A DNA stretch of 14,134 bases from NCBI GenBank assembly GCA_964580455.1, contig CAZOKO010000072.1, positions 1-14,134 of the forward strand. The letters are read 5' to 3'. Shown piece after piece: positions 1 through 6,565 of this stretch; position 1 is the stretch's first letter; each line of letters begins with the position of its first letter. Origin of the DNA: CAZOKO01 sp964580455 (GTDB lineage Bacteria > Desulfobacterota > WTBG01). Made by a program: the position numbers and the translations under genes. A model generated the notes under the pieces. That model was given only the letters and a program-made list of their open reading frames with translations, made no database searches and had not been told where the DNA came from.

Positions 1-50
1 GTTACGGCTCTGATTTGCTTGACTTCTTCTGAATTTATAATAAACTCACG

Positions 51-2048
51 CTAGCGGTAGGGTTTAAGGAGTTCTAAAAAATTTTGATCTACACTATATC
101 CTAGTTCTATTGCCTTGTCACAATATGTTATTGCCGCTTTATAATCTCTTTTGTAGTAATAGAATTCAGATAAGCTAATGTGTGCAACTGCATAATCAGG
201 GTTTATTGCCAGGGCTTTCTTGCACGCGAAGATAGCCTCATCTAATCTGCCCTTTTTGGCATAAGCATCACCAAGGTTATTATGCACCTTTGCATAATTT
301 GGGTTGATGGTGAGGGCTTTTTTGTATGCGGAGATAGCTTCATCTAATCTGTCCTTTTTGGAATAAGCATCACCAAGGTTACTATGCACCTTTGCAAGAT
401 TTGGGTTGAGGGACAAGGCTTTTTTGTATGCGGAGATAGCTTCATCTAACTTGCCTTGTCTAAAATAAGCAAGGCCAAGGTTATTATGAGTCGACACACT
501 ATTAGGATCGAGGCTAAGTATCTGTTCAAACTTTGCAATAGCTTCATCTAACCTTCCTTTTTTGCGATAAAATTCTCCAAGTTTAAAGTACGGTCTTGTT
601 TTATAGGGTGACTTTTTTATGGCATCCATCCAAAGAGAAACCGGCCCATTCCAAACGGATGTCCTCACATATGTCCAGTAGGAGAAAAGGAGTACTAGAA
701 GAATAATCAAACCAGCGACCCACTTTTTCCATTCTCTATTCGATAAGCCAACGCAAAGACCGACAACCAGGATAATAAGACCCATAGAAGGAAGGTAGAC
801 TCGGTGCTCAAATACCAGTACCAGAGGAATGATGCTCGATTCAATAACCAGGTTTCCAAAAAACCAGAAAATAGCATAGGAAACCAGACGGTTCCTTCTC
901 ATTTGAAAAACAGCAAGAAGAAGCAAACCTATAATGAGGAGCAATGATAAAAAGGTGGTAAAAGGAGAGAAGAGGGAAGAAGATATAGACAAATCATGAT
1001 CTACATTTAATCGAGAGGGATGGGGGTAGATGAGAAGAGTGAGATATAAGACAACTACCCTGAATTGGGTCAATACCCTCTCAAGTGGTGTCCAGCCTCT
1101 ATGCTCATATTTCAGAGCCATTCTTGAGATAAAATCAGATCCCAGATAGATTCCCGAAATAAGGATAAATAACCCTACAACGAGCATTATAAGTCCCAAC
1201 TTCTTCCTATTCATCTTAAAGGGGTGCTGTTGCAAGAAAAAAAACTCTACTACGACAATAAAAAAAGGAAGGGTTGCTGTGTTCTCCTTGGTGCCCAGGG
1301 CAAGAATCCCCAGAAAAATGGAGAGTAAAAAGAGTGCTAACTTCTTGTAGGACTGACTCATTCTAGCCTTTATATAACAGAACAGCGAGAGCAGAAAAAA
1401 GAGGGCAGCAAGACTGGTCAGCCGCTGAACAATATAGGATACTGCCTGGATCTGGATAGGATGAACCAGCCAGAGCAGACTTCCCAGGAAAGAAATCTTG
1501 AGTGCATCTCCTCTTCCTTGTCCTCCCTTTGTTGTGAGGATGAGGATGGTATGGGAGAGGAGAAAGAGGACGAGACCATTTAGGATATGAATAATGACAT
1601 TCGCCAGATGATAGCCAAACGAGTTTAACTCCCCCAAGTAGTAGTTAAGGGCAAAGCTCATATAGCCGATTCTACGGTCTATCTCTTTAGAAAAGAGGAT
1701 GTCTGTTAGCTGGGAGAGTTTTGTAATGTGAATTAAGGAAGTATAGTTATATTTAATATGCTTATCATCAAAAACGAAATCGCCGTGAAGACTGGGAGAA
1801 TAAATAATAGAGGCAACTGCAGCAAATATAAGAAAGGTTACAAGTATGGCTTTCCAGGAGGGGAAGATGCTAGTTCTGTTTTCTATATGAGATGATTGAT
1901 TTTCCTCTGGTGTTTCAGCCCTGTATTCCTCAATAAGCGGCCTGATAAGATTAGGTTTAAGACCTGTTTTGAGGGATAGTTCTTCAAGTGAAAGCTGCTT
2001 AAAATTCCTCTTTATAAATTTTCTCTTTTTATTTGAGAGTTCTGACAT
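51..2048 (-). CDS. Polytopic membrane protein with C-terminal TPR repeats (TMTC/GT-C-like), 665 aa
   Basis: Residues 66-83 form the first clear membrane segment. About ten more hydrophobic segments follow up to residue ~462. Five consecutive TPRs occupy residues ~484-650, with the typical NLG..Y...G..DEAI..Y.KAL..NP pattern. Just after the first membrane segment is an acidic FDD motif (93-95). Later come HPIQIQAV (196-203) and HRVYLPS (415-421). The second TPR protein at the right edge has equivalents of all three, so both belong to one family. The family resembles TMTC-type membrane proteins, whose acidic motif in the first non-cytoplasmic loop is thought to be catalytic in GT-C glycosyltransferases. 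A glycosyltransferase role is inference; the substrate is unknown. Unusually, residues ~8-45 before the membrane look like a short helix-turn-helix (LSLEELSLKTGLKPNLIRPL). No strong Shine-Dalgarno precedes the ATG at 2048, but no better start is apparent. The gene points away from its neighbours. Confidence 0.9.
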   Translation of the reverse strand: MSELSNKKRKFIKRNFKQLSLEELSLKTGLKPNLIRPLIEEYRAETPEENQSSHIENRTSIFPSWKAILVTFLIFAAVASIIYSPSLHGDFVFDDKHIKYNYTSLIHITKLSQLTDILFSKEIDRRIGYMSFALNYYLGELNSFGYHLANVIIHILNGLVLFLLSHTILILTTKGGQGRGDALKISFLGSLLWLVHPIQIQAVSYIVQRLTSLAALFFLLSLFCYIKARMSQSYKKLALFLLSIFLGILALGTKENTATLPFFIVVVEFFFLQQHPFKMNRKKLGLIMLVVGLFILISGIYLGSDFISRMALKYEHRGWTPLERVLTQFRVVVLYLTLLIYPHPSRLNVDHDLSISSSLFSPFTTFLSLLLIIGLLLLAVFQMRRNRLVSYAIFWFFGNLVIESSIIPLVLVFEHRVYLPSMGLIILVVGLCVGLSNREWKKWVAGLIILLVLLFSYWTYVRTSVWNGPVSLWMDAIKKSPYKTRPYFKLGEFYRKKGRLDEAIAKFEQILSLDPNSVSTHNNLGLAYFRQGKLDEAISAYKKALSLNPNLAKVHSNLGDAYSKKDRLDEAISAYKKALTINPNYAKVHNNLGDAYAKKGRLDEAIFACKKALAINPDYAVAHISLSEFYYYKRDYKAAITYCDKAIELGYSVDQNFLELLKPYR

Positions 2049-2180
2049 TGCAAGATCAATACACTTATCGAATACTGTAAATTAGTTTAACAGGTATTGG
2101 GATTTGTTAAATGATATAACATATGGTTATTTTTTTAAATAAAAAAAGTCATTCTCTACTACTTCTATTGATACAATGAA

Positions 2181-2267
2181 TCCCCCAGCATTGAGTGCTG
2201 GGGGACTAGCGAAAGGAAGAACGAAAACAGAACCCACCTTCGAATAAGACACAACATCTTGTGGTCT
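2181..2267 (+). other. Cluster of three hairpins; possible solo IS200/IS605-type end or structured RNA
   Basis: Hairpin 1 is a perfect 10-bp stem, TCCCCCAGCA (2181-2190) with TGCTGGGGGA (2196-2205), and a 5-nt loop. Hairpin 2 pairs CGAAAGG (2210-2216) with CCTTCG (2237-2242), leaving one A bulged. Hairpin 3 pairs AGACACAA (2247-2254) with TTGTGGTCT (2259-2267), leaving one G bulged around a CATC loop. The GAATCCCCC...GGGGGA form of hairpin 1 is reminiscent of subterminal palindromes and the omega-RNA hairpin at the right ends of IS200/IS605-type elements. No transposase or TnpB frame lies nearby, so this would be a relic or an unrelated RNA. The pairing is seen directly; the identity is inference. 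Confidence 0.4.
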
Positions 2268-2380
2268 GCTTAAACAGTCTAAAAATCAACCATATTGCAA
2301 TAGTGACATACGAGCAATATTGATACCTTCATTTAGAAACCTCCATTTTTTAGAGAACTCCAGATTGTAAGATACTGCTA

Positions 2381-2451
2381 TAAGGGTTCAGAACAAGAGA
2401 CGTAAATATTTTCTCATACTTCGTTATGTAGTTAAAACTCGCTTATTCTCT
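2381..2451 (+). repeat. Dispersed direct repeat, copy 1
   Basis: This segment starts TAAGGGTTCAGAACAAG, continues through GACGTAAAT, TTTTCTCA and CGTTATGTA, and ends ACTCGCTTATTC. It matches 4740-4804 in the same orientation with a few substitutions and two short length differences. On the reverse strand this copy stays open in one frame (NYITKYEKIFTSLVLNPY), whereas the other copy is broken by stops, so an origin in a degraded mobile-element gene is possible. Confidence 0.7.
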
Positions 2452-2702
2452 TCTGAAAAACATCTTCAAGTTCCAGCATGGTACAGAGCCAATCTACTTA
2501 CAATACTCACCATTCTCGAAAAAGTCTAAAAAGTGCCGTCCCGAATGAAAGAGGGTCATTAGCATATACAAGCGGGGGTCTATGGGGGTTCACCTTCTCT
2601 TTTTCCTCTTGCATTTCTAAATGAATGTGATATGAAATCCCTGATAGCATCTAAATATAGAGAGAGACGGTAGCTTTATGGGATTCTCCTCCTTTCTGGT
2701 TA

Positions 2703-3005
2703 TCATCTTTCTCTTTTTATGCCTTCTGACTTATTAAAGAAATATTTTGGATCTTTAATGTGCTCACTTTTACATAGTGGACACCGACTAGGAGAATGGG
2801 CAGTTTTCCTTTTGGTGAATTTGAATCCACATGCTAAGAATTCTGGAGGTTTTATTCCAAGAGTACCTCTAAGTGATCTAACGATATGCTCTAAATGAGT
2901 GTACACTTCTTTTTGTGGTATATGTACAGCCTGAGAAATATCCTTTGTTGTCCATTCTCCAGTGCATAACAACTCAATAATTTCCTTTCTAATAGTCTTT
3001 GTCAT
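2703..3005 (-). CDS. Small transcriptional regulator: ArsR-like HTH plus C-terminal zinc ribbon (COG3357-like), 100 aa
   Basis: Residues ~5-45 form a winged-helix/HTH module (IIELLCTGEWTTKDISQAV, then QKEVYTHLEHIVRSL). This is the pattern of small archaeal and bacterial regulators in which an ArsR-like HTH is fused to a zinc ribbon. The ribbon occupies residues ~53-90: CGF at 59-61 and CPLC at 75-78. Family members normally have CxxCGF in the first knuckle. Here the first cysteine position is Phe56 (codon TTC, one base from TGC), leaving three cysteines. The protein ends in a basic tail (GIKRER). Upstream of the ATG at 3005 is a G-rich AGGGGGG, unusually close to the start. It probably binds DNA in the cytoplasm; its target is unknown, though the nearby membrane protein and aldo/keto reductase relic are candidates. 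The odd ribbon may mean decay or altered metal binding. Confidence 0.75.
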   Translation of the reverse strand: MTKTIRKEIIELLCTGEWTTKDISQAVHIPQKEVYTHLEHIVRSLRGTLGIKPPEFLACGFKFTKRKTAHSPSRCPLCKSEHIKDPKYFFNKSEGIKRER

Positions 3006-3076
3006 ACCCCCCTATATCACAGAACAGCCTAGATAAAAGGATAATTCTGGTGAAAGAAAACGGATTGACTCCTTAA

Positions 3077-3403
3077 CTATTCTATGGTATCCCGCTCCCT
3101 GTTATTTTTAATATCCATTTTTCAAACGCCAATGTTGATACTTCCAGTTCGGTTTCTTTTTATCCAGTAAATACAATATTGGTTTTACCGCCAATGGTAA
3201 TGGATGAAGAGAATATCTTCATGATATCTCTATTGATGCCACAATGGTTAATTGGACCTATAGCGTCAGAAGAAGACGGAGATATAAATGTGACAGTGAT
3301 TACAGGTTCGCAGGAGGAACTTGGGACTATTGAGGTTCAGTTACTACCATTTCTCCTGGATGAGGACAAAGAATTTCTTAGTGATTTAACAGAGGGAGAT
3401 TAA
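3077..3403 (+). pseudogene. Orphan open frame, acidic C-terminus, no convincing start; possible gene remnant
   Basis: A frame stays open from just after a TAA at 3074 to the stop ending at 3403, over 100 codons. Possible starts are TTG 3179, ATG 3194 and ATG 3200; none has a recognisable ribosome-binding site. From TTG 3179 the product would be 74 residues, with a hydrophobic middle (FMISLLMPQWLIGPI) followed by a strongly acidic tail (EEDGDINVTV..., DEDKEFLSDLTEGD). The frame also reads plausibly upstream of any start (for example NANVDTSSSVSFYPVN), which fits a 5'-truncated gene. I do not recognise the family. Its neighbours on both sides are on the opposite strand, so it is not part of an obvious operon. 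It could also be a chance frame. Confidence 0.3.
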
Positions 3404-3555
3404 TTGAAATTGGGGAAGAAAAGGCAGGCTTCAAATGGCTTATTAAAATATGTTCCTGATTTTGTGCTCATAGTATCTTCGTTTATGGCTTAGAGTAAGG
3501 AGCAAATACCCTAACAGTAACATACGTTTTTCATCATCAATGACATGCACTCATA

Positions 3556-4449
3556 TTAATCACTCAACTCAATCTGTACATTCCAAAAACCATCCATCCA
3601 GTACTTTTTAAAATGCTCCTTAAAAACTTTCTTGCCTAAGGCAACGGCTATATCATTATCATAAAATAAATGAACGAGAGCCTTTGTTTTTTCTTCGTGT
3701 TCTTTCACATAGCTGTCATCCAGTGAAACTCTATGCAGGCTCTTAAAGTAGGTGGGGATTACTAATGTAACGGCCTTTTCAACCGTCTGAAAGTACTCCT
3801 TCCGTATGTTCTCATCTTCCGTTTTTGGCTCCAGGAGTTCAAATCGATACTCACTCTTATAGGGAACCAGGTATCTGGTAAGCTTCCCCCTGCCCTCCTC
3901 TACAGTGCGTTGATACTGCTTGACCATGGATAGGGCTTTTTGAATATTTTCAAGTTCAGTGCCAAAAAACTCTTTTAAGGGAATATTCGCTTTGTCCGGG
4001 TTAAAGAAGTCCATGTTACACATCCCCGGTGTCCCCGGGGCAGGCTTCATAAAATCGATGTGGAAAACCGGAGATCTTATTCCGTACTGCGGCCTTACGT
4101 GGAAAGTGAAGTCACGATAGTAAGAAGATTTGGGGGGAACTTCAAACTGACTGATGGTTGCAACACCCAAAGTGTCACTCTGAAAGGATTTCAGAGGTAT
4201 AGCGATAACATCACTACCGAATACCTTGTTGAAGGGAAAAGATATATTTAAGGTGAAAGCTTCATATTCTTTAGTAATAGGTCTTTCATTTGCTCCATAT
4301 TCTTTTAAGAGCACAAGAACTTGATTTCGAAGATTAGTATAAACACCAAAATCGGAATATTCTTTAGGCTGGTAGGTTAATATGAATATTGCGACTGCTA
4401 CTATAATAATAAGTATTATCACCCCTATAATCTTGAATGTCTTTCTCAT
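3556..4449 (-). CDS. Membrane-anchored protein of unknown function, 297 aa, faintly bilin-reductase-like
   Basis: The start is well supported: AGGAGG sits six bases upstream of the ATG at 4449. Residues 7-25 are one strongly hydrophobic segment after a basic MRKTFK, which predicts an N-in anchor with a ~270-residue domain outside the cytoplasm. There is no lipobox cysteine. The domain holds HVRPQYGIRSPVFHID (117-132), PAPGTPGMCNMDFFNPD (136-152), and a terminal YDNDIAVALGKKVF...KKYWMDGFW (263-289). Order and spacing recall ferredoxin-dependent bilin reductases: a P-x6-P-[IV]-F-x-x-D block with a key aspartate, and a C-terminal ND...L...FG..W..RY block. Overall similarity is low, and the predicted exported topology argues against a ferredoxin partner. 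I therefore leave the function open. The stop of an aldo/keto reductase relic lies within this gene's Shine-Dalgarno region. No terminator is obvious downstream. Confidence 0.85.
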   Translation of the reverse strand: MRKTFKIIGVIILIIIVAVAIFILTYQPKEYSDFGVYTNLRNQVLVLLKEYGANERPITKEYEAFTLNISFPFNKVFGSDVIAIPLKSFQSDTLGVATISQFEVPPKSSYYRDFTFHVRPQYGIRSPVFHIDFMKPAPGTPGMCNMDFFNPDKANIPLKEFFGTELENIQKALSMVKQYQRTVEEGRGKLTRYLVPYKSEYRFELLEPKTEDENIRKEYFQTVEKAVTLVIPTYFKSLHRVSLDDSYVKEHEEKTKALVHLFYDNDIAVALGKKVFKEHFKKYWMDGFWNVQIELSD

Positions 4450-4458
4450 GTGTTCCTC

Positions 4459-4725
4459 CTAATGTTTTCTTTTTAAAGTTCTGTTAAAGGGAAACGTTAC
4501 CGTATCAAACTCCCCTGTCTTCATCAGTGCAACTATAATATTTATATGATGGCTGGTTAACCCTATAAAATCAATCATGCCCTGATAAATATCGCTTTTT
4601 GATGGGGTAATTATAGAAGGTTTCATATGTTGTGTCAATAATAATAACTTGAATTGACACAACATATTGCGGTTGATCGCCGTAGGCAGTTTGTTAACCC
4701 TTCTTGCGAGGGTTGAGAACCTCAA
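4459..4725 (-). pseudogene. Aldo/keto reductase remnant (internal fragment)
   Basis: The last ~45 codons (4462-4599) read GMIDFIGLTSHHINIIVALM followed by KTGEFDTVTFPFN. This closely fits the block G.(x)FIG.TSH......AL.TGEFD.V.FP(F/Y)N of bacterial aldo/keto reductases, including the ferredoxin-domain COG1453 group. A full enzyme has roughly 280-380 residues. Here both ends are missing: the frame stops soon after FPFN, and its first ~40 residues (MRFSTLARRVNKLPT...) do not look like the family. That part includes a perfect 15-bp inverted repeat. No catalytic Tyr/Lys region is present. It is best read as a decayed gene joined to unrelated sequence and is unlikely to be functional. Confidence 0.65.
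4625..4667. repeat. Perfect 15-bp inverted repeat
   Basis: ATATGTTGTGTCAAT (4625-4639) is exactly complementary to ATTGACACAACATAT (4653-4667), with a 13-nt spacer. There is no U-run, so it is a poor intrinsic terminator. It sits where the aldo/keto reductase homology ends, so it could be the footprint of a small mobile element or a protein-binding palindrome. The ten bases GACACAACAT also occur at 2248-2257, in the third hairpin of the left structured element, in the same orientation. Confidence 0.8.
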
Positions 4726-4739
4726 AAACCCATATTACA

Positions 4740-4805
4740 TAAGGGTTCAGAACAAGGGACGTAAATTTTTCTCACACTACGTTATGTACACACTCGCTTA
4801 TTCCT
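4740..4805 (+). repeat. Dispersed direct repeat, copy 2
   Basis: This is the second copy of the repeat at 2381-2451. It has the same start (TAAGGGTTCAGAACAAG), the same blocks GACGTAAAT, TTTTCTCA and CGTTATGTA, and the same end ACTCGCTTATTC. It lacks one base in the AT run and about four bases before ACTCGC. A small hairpin, AACCCT/AGGGTT, lies just before it near 4696-4714. The two copies bracket the regulator, the orphan frame, the 297-residue protein and the aldo/keto reductase relic. Confidence 0.7.
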
Positions 4806-4948
4806 ATAATCAACTGCTATCATCCTCTCAATACTTACACCCTTGACAGGCAGCTGCGGATTTGATAGATAGTTGTCTGTTTTAAAGAGAGATGTTTGTA
4901 GAAAATGGTTCGCTTTTAGGGAAGAATGAGAGGGTTGAATTGTAGGAT

Positions 4949-6241
4949 ATGAATAATTATGCAACGGCTCTTCCACCGGAAAAGAAAAGGTATAAAGGAT
5001 GGCCCAAACGAGTACATATGGTCATCCTTTTTTTTACCAGTAACCTCATCTGTTATATGGACAGGATCAATATAGCGGTAACAGCTCCAGTGATCATGAA
5101 TGAGCTGGGGTGGGATGAGGCCTCTCTGGGAATTATACTTTCATCCTTTTTCTGGGGGTATACCCTGCTCCAGATTCCTGGTGGCTGGCTGGCTGATCGC
5201 TTTGGAGGCAAGAAAATCCTCAGTTTTGGTGTGCTCTGGTGGTCAATTTTTACGATGTTAACTCCTCTGGCAAGGACTGTTACAAGCATGGCAGTTTTTA
5301 GAACCCTGATGGGGCTGGGCGAGGGAGTTAATTTCCCATCTATTCAAAGTATTACTTCGAGATGGGTTCCGGCAGGAGAGAGATCAAGGGTGATGGGTTT
5401 TACTTTATCCGGAGTTTCAGTTGGAAACATTATCGCTTTCCCTTTGGCTGCCTGGATCATGACTGTATTTGGATGGCGTTATGTTTTTTATATTTTTGGC
5501 CTTTTTGGTTTTATCTGGTGTGCATTCTGGCTCCGCCTTGCGGCAAACAGGCCTGAGGAGCATAAAACCATACAAGAATCAGAGCTGGAATACATAAAAG
5601 CAAACAGGCCGCAGATTCCCCCGGTTGAGAAAATACCCTGGAAGATGATCCTGTCAAAAGTTCAAGTCTGGGCTCTTATCATTAACCATTTTTGCGTGAG
5701 CTGGGGTTACTTCCTGTTTCTAACCTGGCTTCCAACATACCTTATTAAAGTGCATGGCTTTTCTATAAAGGAGATGGGCATATATTCCATGATTCCCTAT
5801 CTGGTTATGGTTATAGGAAGTAATGGAACAGGTTGGCTGGCCGATTATTTTATCAAACGGACAGGGAATATAACGCTTATTCGAAAGGTGTTTCACACAA
5901 TCAGTATTCTAAGTGCGAGTATTTTTCTGATTCTTTTAGCACAGGCTGACACTAAACTATCTGCTATTACCCTTATCTCTCTGGCACTTGGTATGATGTC
6001 CATGACAGGAAGTACTACAGGGCCAAATGCCATGGATATAGGTCCCCGTTATGCCGGGGTTATTATGGGAATGCAGACAACGGCTGGAAATATTGCAGGG
6101 GTTATTGTCCCTGTAGTGGTAGGTTTTATAGTAGTACTTACCAATCGCTGGGATTTAGTTTTTTATATTGCAGCAGGAGCCATGATATTTGCGGTTATTT
6201 TCTGGGATATCTTTGCTACAGGCAAGCAGATCCTGGATTAG
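4949..6241 (+). CDS. MFS transporter, anion:cation symporter (ACS) type, 430 aa
   Basis: This is a full-length 12-helix major facilitator protein of the inner membrane. Early CYMDRINIAVTAPVI (35-49) is the signature of the ACS/SLC17-like family. GGWLADRFGGKK (78-89) is the conserved loop between helices 2 and 3. GLGEGVNFPS (122-131) and RW.P..ERSR (138-147) follow as in ACS carriers. A hydrophilic central loop lies at ~200-230, and the second half-repeat has GWLADYFIKRTG. Family members carry organic anions such as hexuronates, glucarate, sialic acid or aromatic acids, usually with protons; the substrate here cannot be read from the sequence. The ATG at 4949 is the first start after an in-frame TAG at 4943, but its ribosome-binding site is weak. 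A small hairpin with a T-run follows the stop, so it is probably transcribed separately from the aminotransferase. Confidence 0.93.
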   Translation: MNNYATALPPEKKRYKGWPKRVHMVILFFTSNLICYMDRINIAVTAPVIMNELGWDEASLGIILSSFFWGYTLLQIPGGWLADRFGGKKILSFGVLWWSIFTMLTPLARTVTSMAVFRTLMGLGEGVNFPSIQSITSRWVPAGERSRVMGFTLSGVSVGNIIAFPLAAWIMTVFGWRYVFYIFGLFGFIWCAFWLRLAANRPEEHKTIQESELEYIKANRPQIPPVEKIPWKMILSKVQVWALIINHFCVSWGYFLFLTWLPTYLIKVHGFSIKEMGIYSMIPYLVMVIGSNGTGWLADYFIKRTGNITLIRKVFHTISILSASIFLILLAQADTKLSAITLISLALGMMSMTGSTTGPNAMDIGPRYAGVIMGMQTTAGNIAGVIVPVVVGFIVVLTNRWDLVFYIAAGAMIFAVIFWDIFATGKQILD

Positions 6242-6262
6242 TTTCATTCTTTTTTGTGCCCC

Positions 6263-6288
6263 AGTTGATGTTTGCCAACTCCTTTTTT
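6263..6288 (+). terminator. Weak Rho-independent terminator after the MFS gene
   Basis: AGTTG (6263-6267) pairs with CAACT (6276-6280) around an 8-nt loop, followed by CC and six Ts. It starts about 22 bases past the MFS stop codon. The stem is only five base pairs, so termination may be inefficient. Confidence 0.4.
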
Positions 6289-6302
6289 GAAGATGAAAAC
6301 TA

Positions 6303-6331
6303 TTGACAATAATGATTTTTTAAGGTAGTTT
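6303..6331 (+). promoter_or_regulatory. Candidate sigma-70 promoter for the aminotransferase-serA operon
   Basis: A perfect -35 box TTGACA (6303-6308) is followed 17 bases later by TAGTTT (6326-6331), which matches only three of six -10 positions. If used, it would give a leader of over 200 nt containing the stem-loops downstream. The -10 is poor, so this is tentative. Confidence 0.3.
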
Positions 6332-6402
6332 CACACCTTGTATCCAGGTAAAGTTGCTGGGTAAATGTGAGATAAATCATCGTATTGGAAGTTCGATTCT
6401 GT

Positions 6403-6492
6403 GCAGAGGTACTATTTTATGCTTTTACTTAAATAAATTATTCTAAGCGTACTCTGCCTGCCCCGTTAAATGTGAAGCTATTTATCTGGGGC
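6403..6492 (+). promoter_or_regulatory. Two adjacent stem-loops in the leader of the aminotransferase-serA operon
   Basis: Stem-loop 1 pairs GCAGAGGTAC (6403-6412) with GTACTCTGC (6449-6457), with one bulged G and a 36-nt AT-rich loop. Stem-loop 2 pairs GCCCCG (6460-6465) with TGGGGC (6487-6492) and, inside it, TAAAT (6467-6471) with ATTTA (6480-6484), around the loop GTGAAGCT. Neither is followed by a T-run. I do not recognise a known riboswitch class. Possible roles are a regulatory leader or an intergenic palindrome. Confidence 0.4.
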
Positions 6493-6565
6493 GATCTCTG
6501 CGGTGAGTAGTTACAAAAATTTAAACCTAAGTTATTAACCAACATACTAGAGAGGAGAGGTTACT

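Larger units (their letters stand above)
2049..2702. other. 654-bp gene-free stretch with hairpins and a dispersed repeat
   Basis: I see no convincing coding frame here. The first ~110 bases are very AT-rich, including a T7-AAAT-A7 tract near 2129-2148, and should hold the promoter of the leftward TPR gene. No clean -35/-10 pair stands out. Bases 2181-2267 form three successive hairpins, and 2381-2451 is one copy of a direct repeat; both are listed separately. The remainder (2455-2702) shows nothing I can name. Confidence 0.6.
6242..6565 (+). other. 324-bp intergenic region with terminator, promoter candidate and leader stem-loops
   Basis: This region holds no gene. In order it has a weak terminator-like hairpin (6263-6288), a candidate promoter (6303-6331), and two stem-loops (6403-6457 and 6460-6492), each listed separately. 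The octamer AAATGTGA occurs twice, at 6363-6370 and 6468-6475. A strong Shine-Dalgarno (GGAGAGG, 6554-6560) precedes the aminotransferase start. Confidence 0.6.

Noticed and set aside
241..600. Repetitive DNA of ~102-bp period, CRISPR-like at first glance
   Set aside because: The period is exactly that of 34-residue TPR units in an intact coding frame, with no short conserved repeat plus variable spacer pattern.
4060..4251. 63-codon plus-strand frame
   Set aside because: It is antisense to the 297-residue protein, which has a good start and ribosome-binding site.
6388..6410. GTTCGATTC resembles a tRNA T-loop
   Set aside because: The flanking bases cannot form the 5-bp T stem, and no acceptor, D or anticodon arms can be placed around it.
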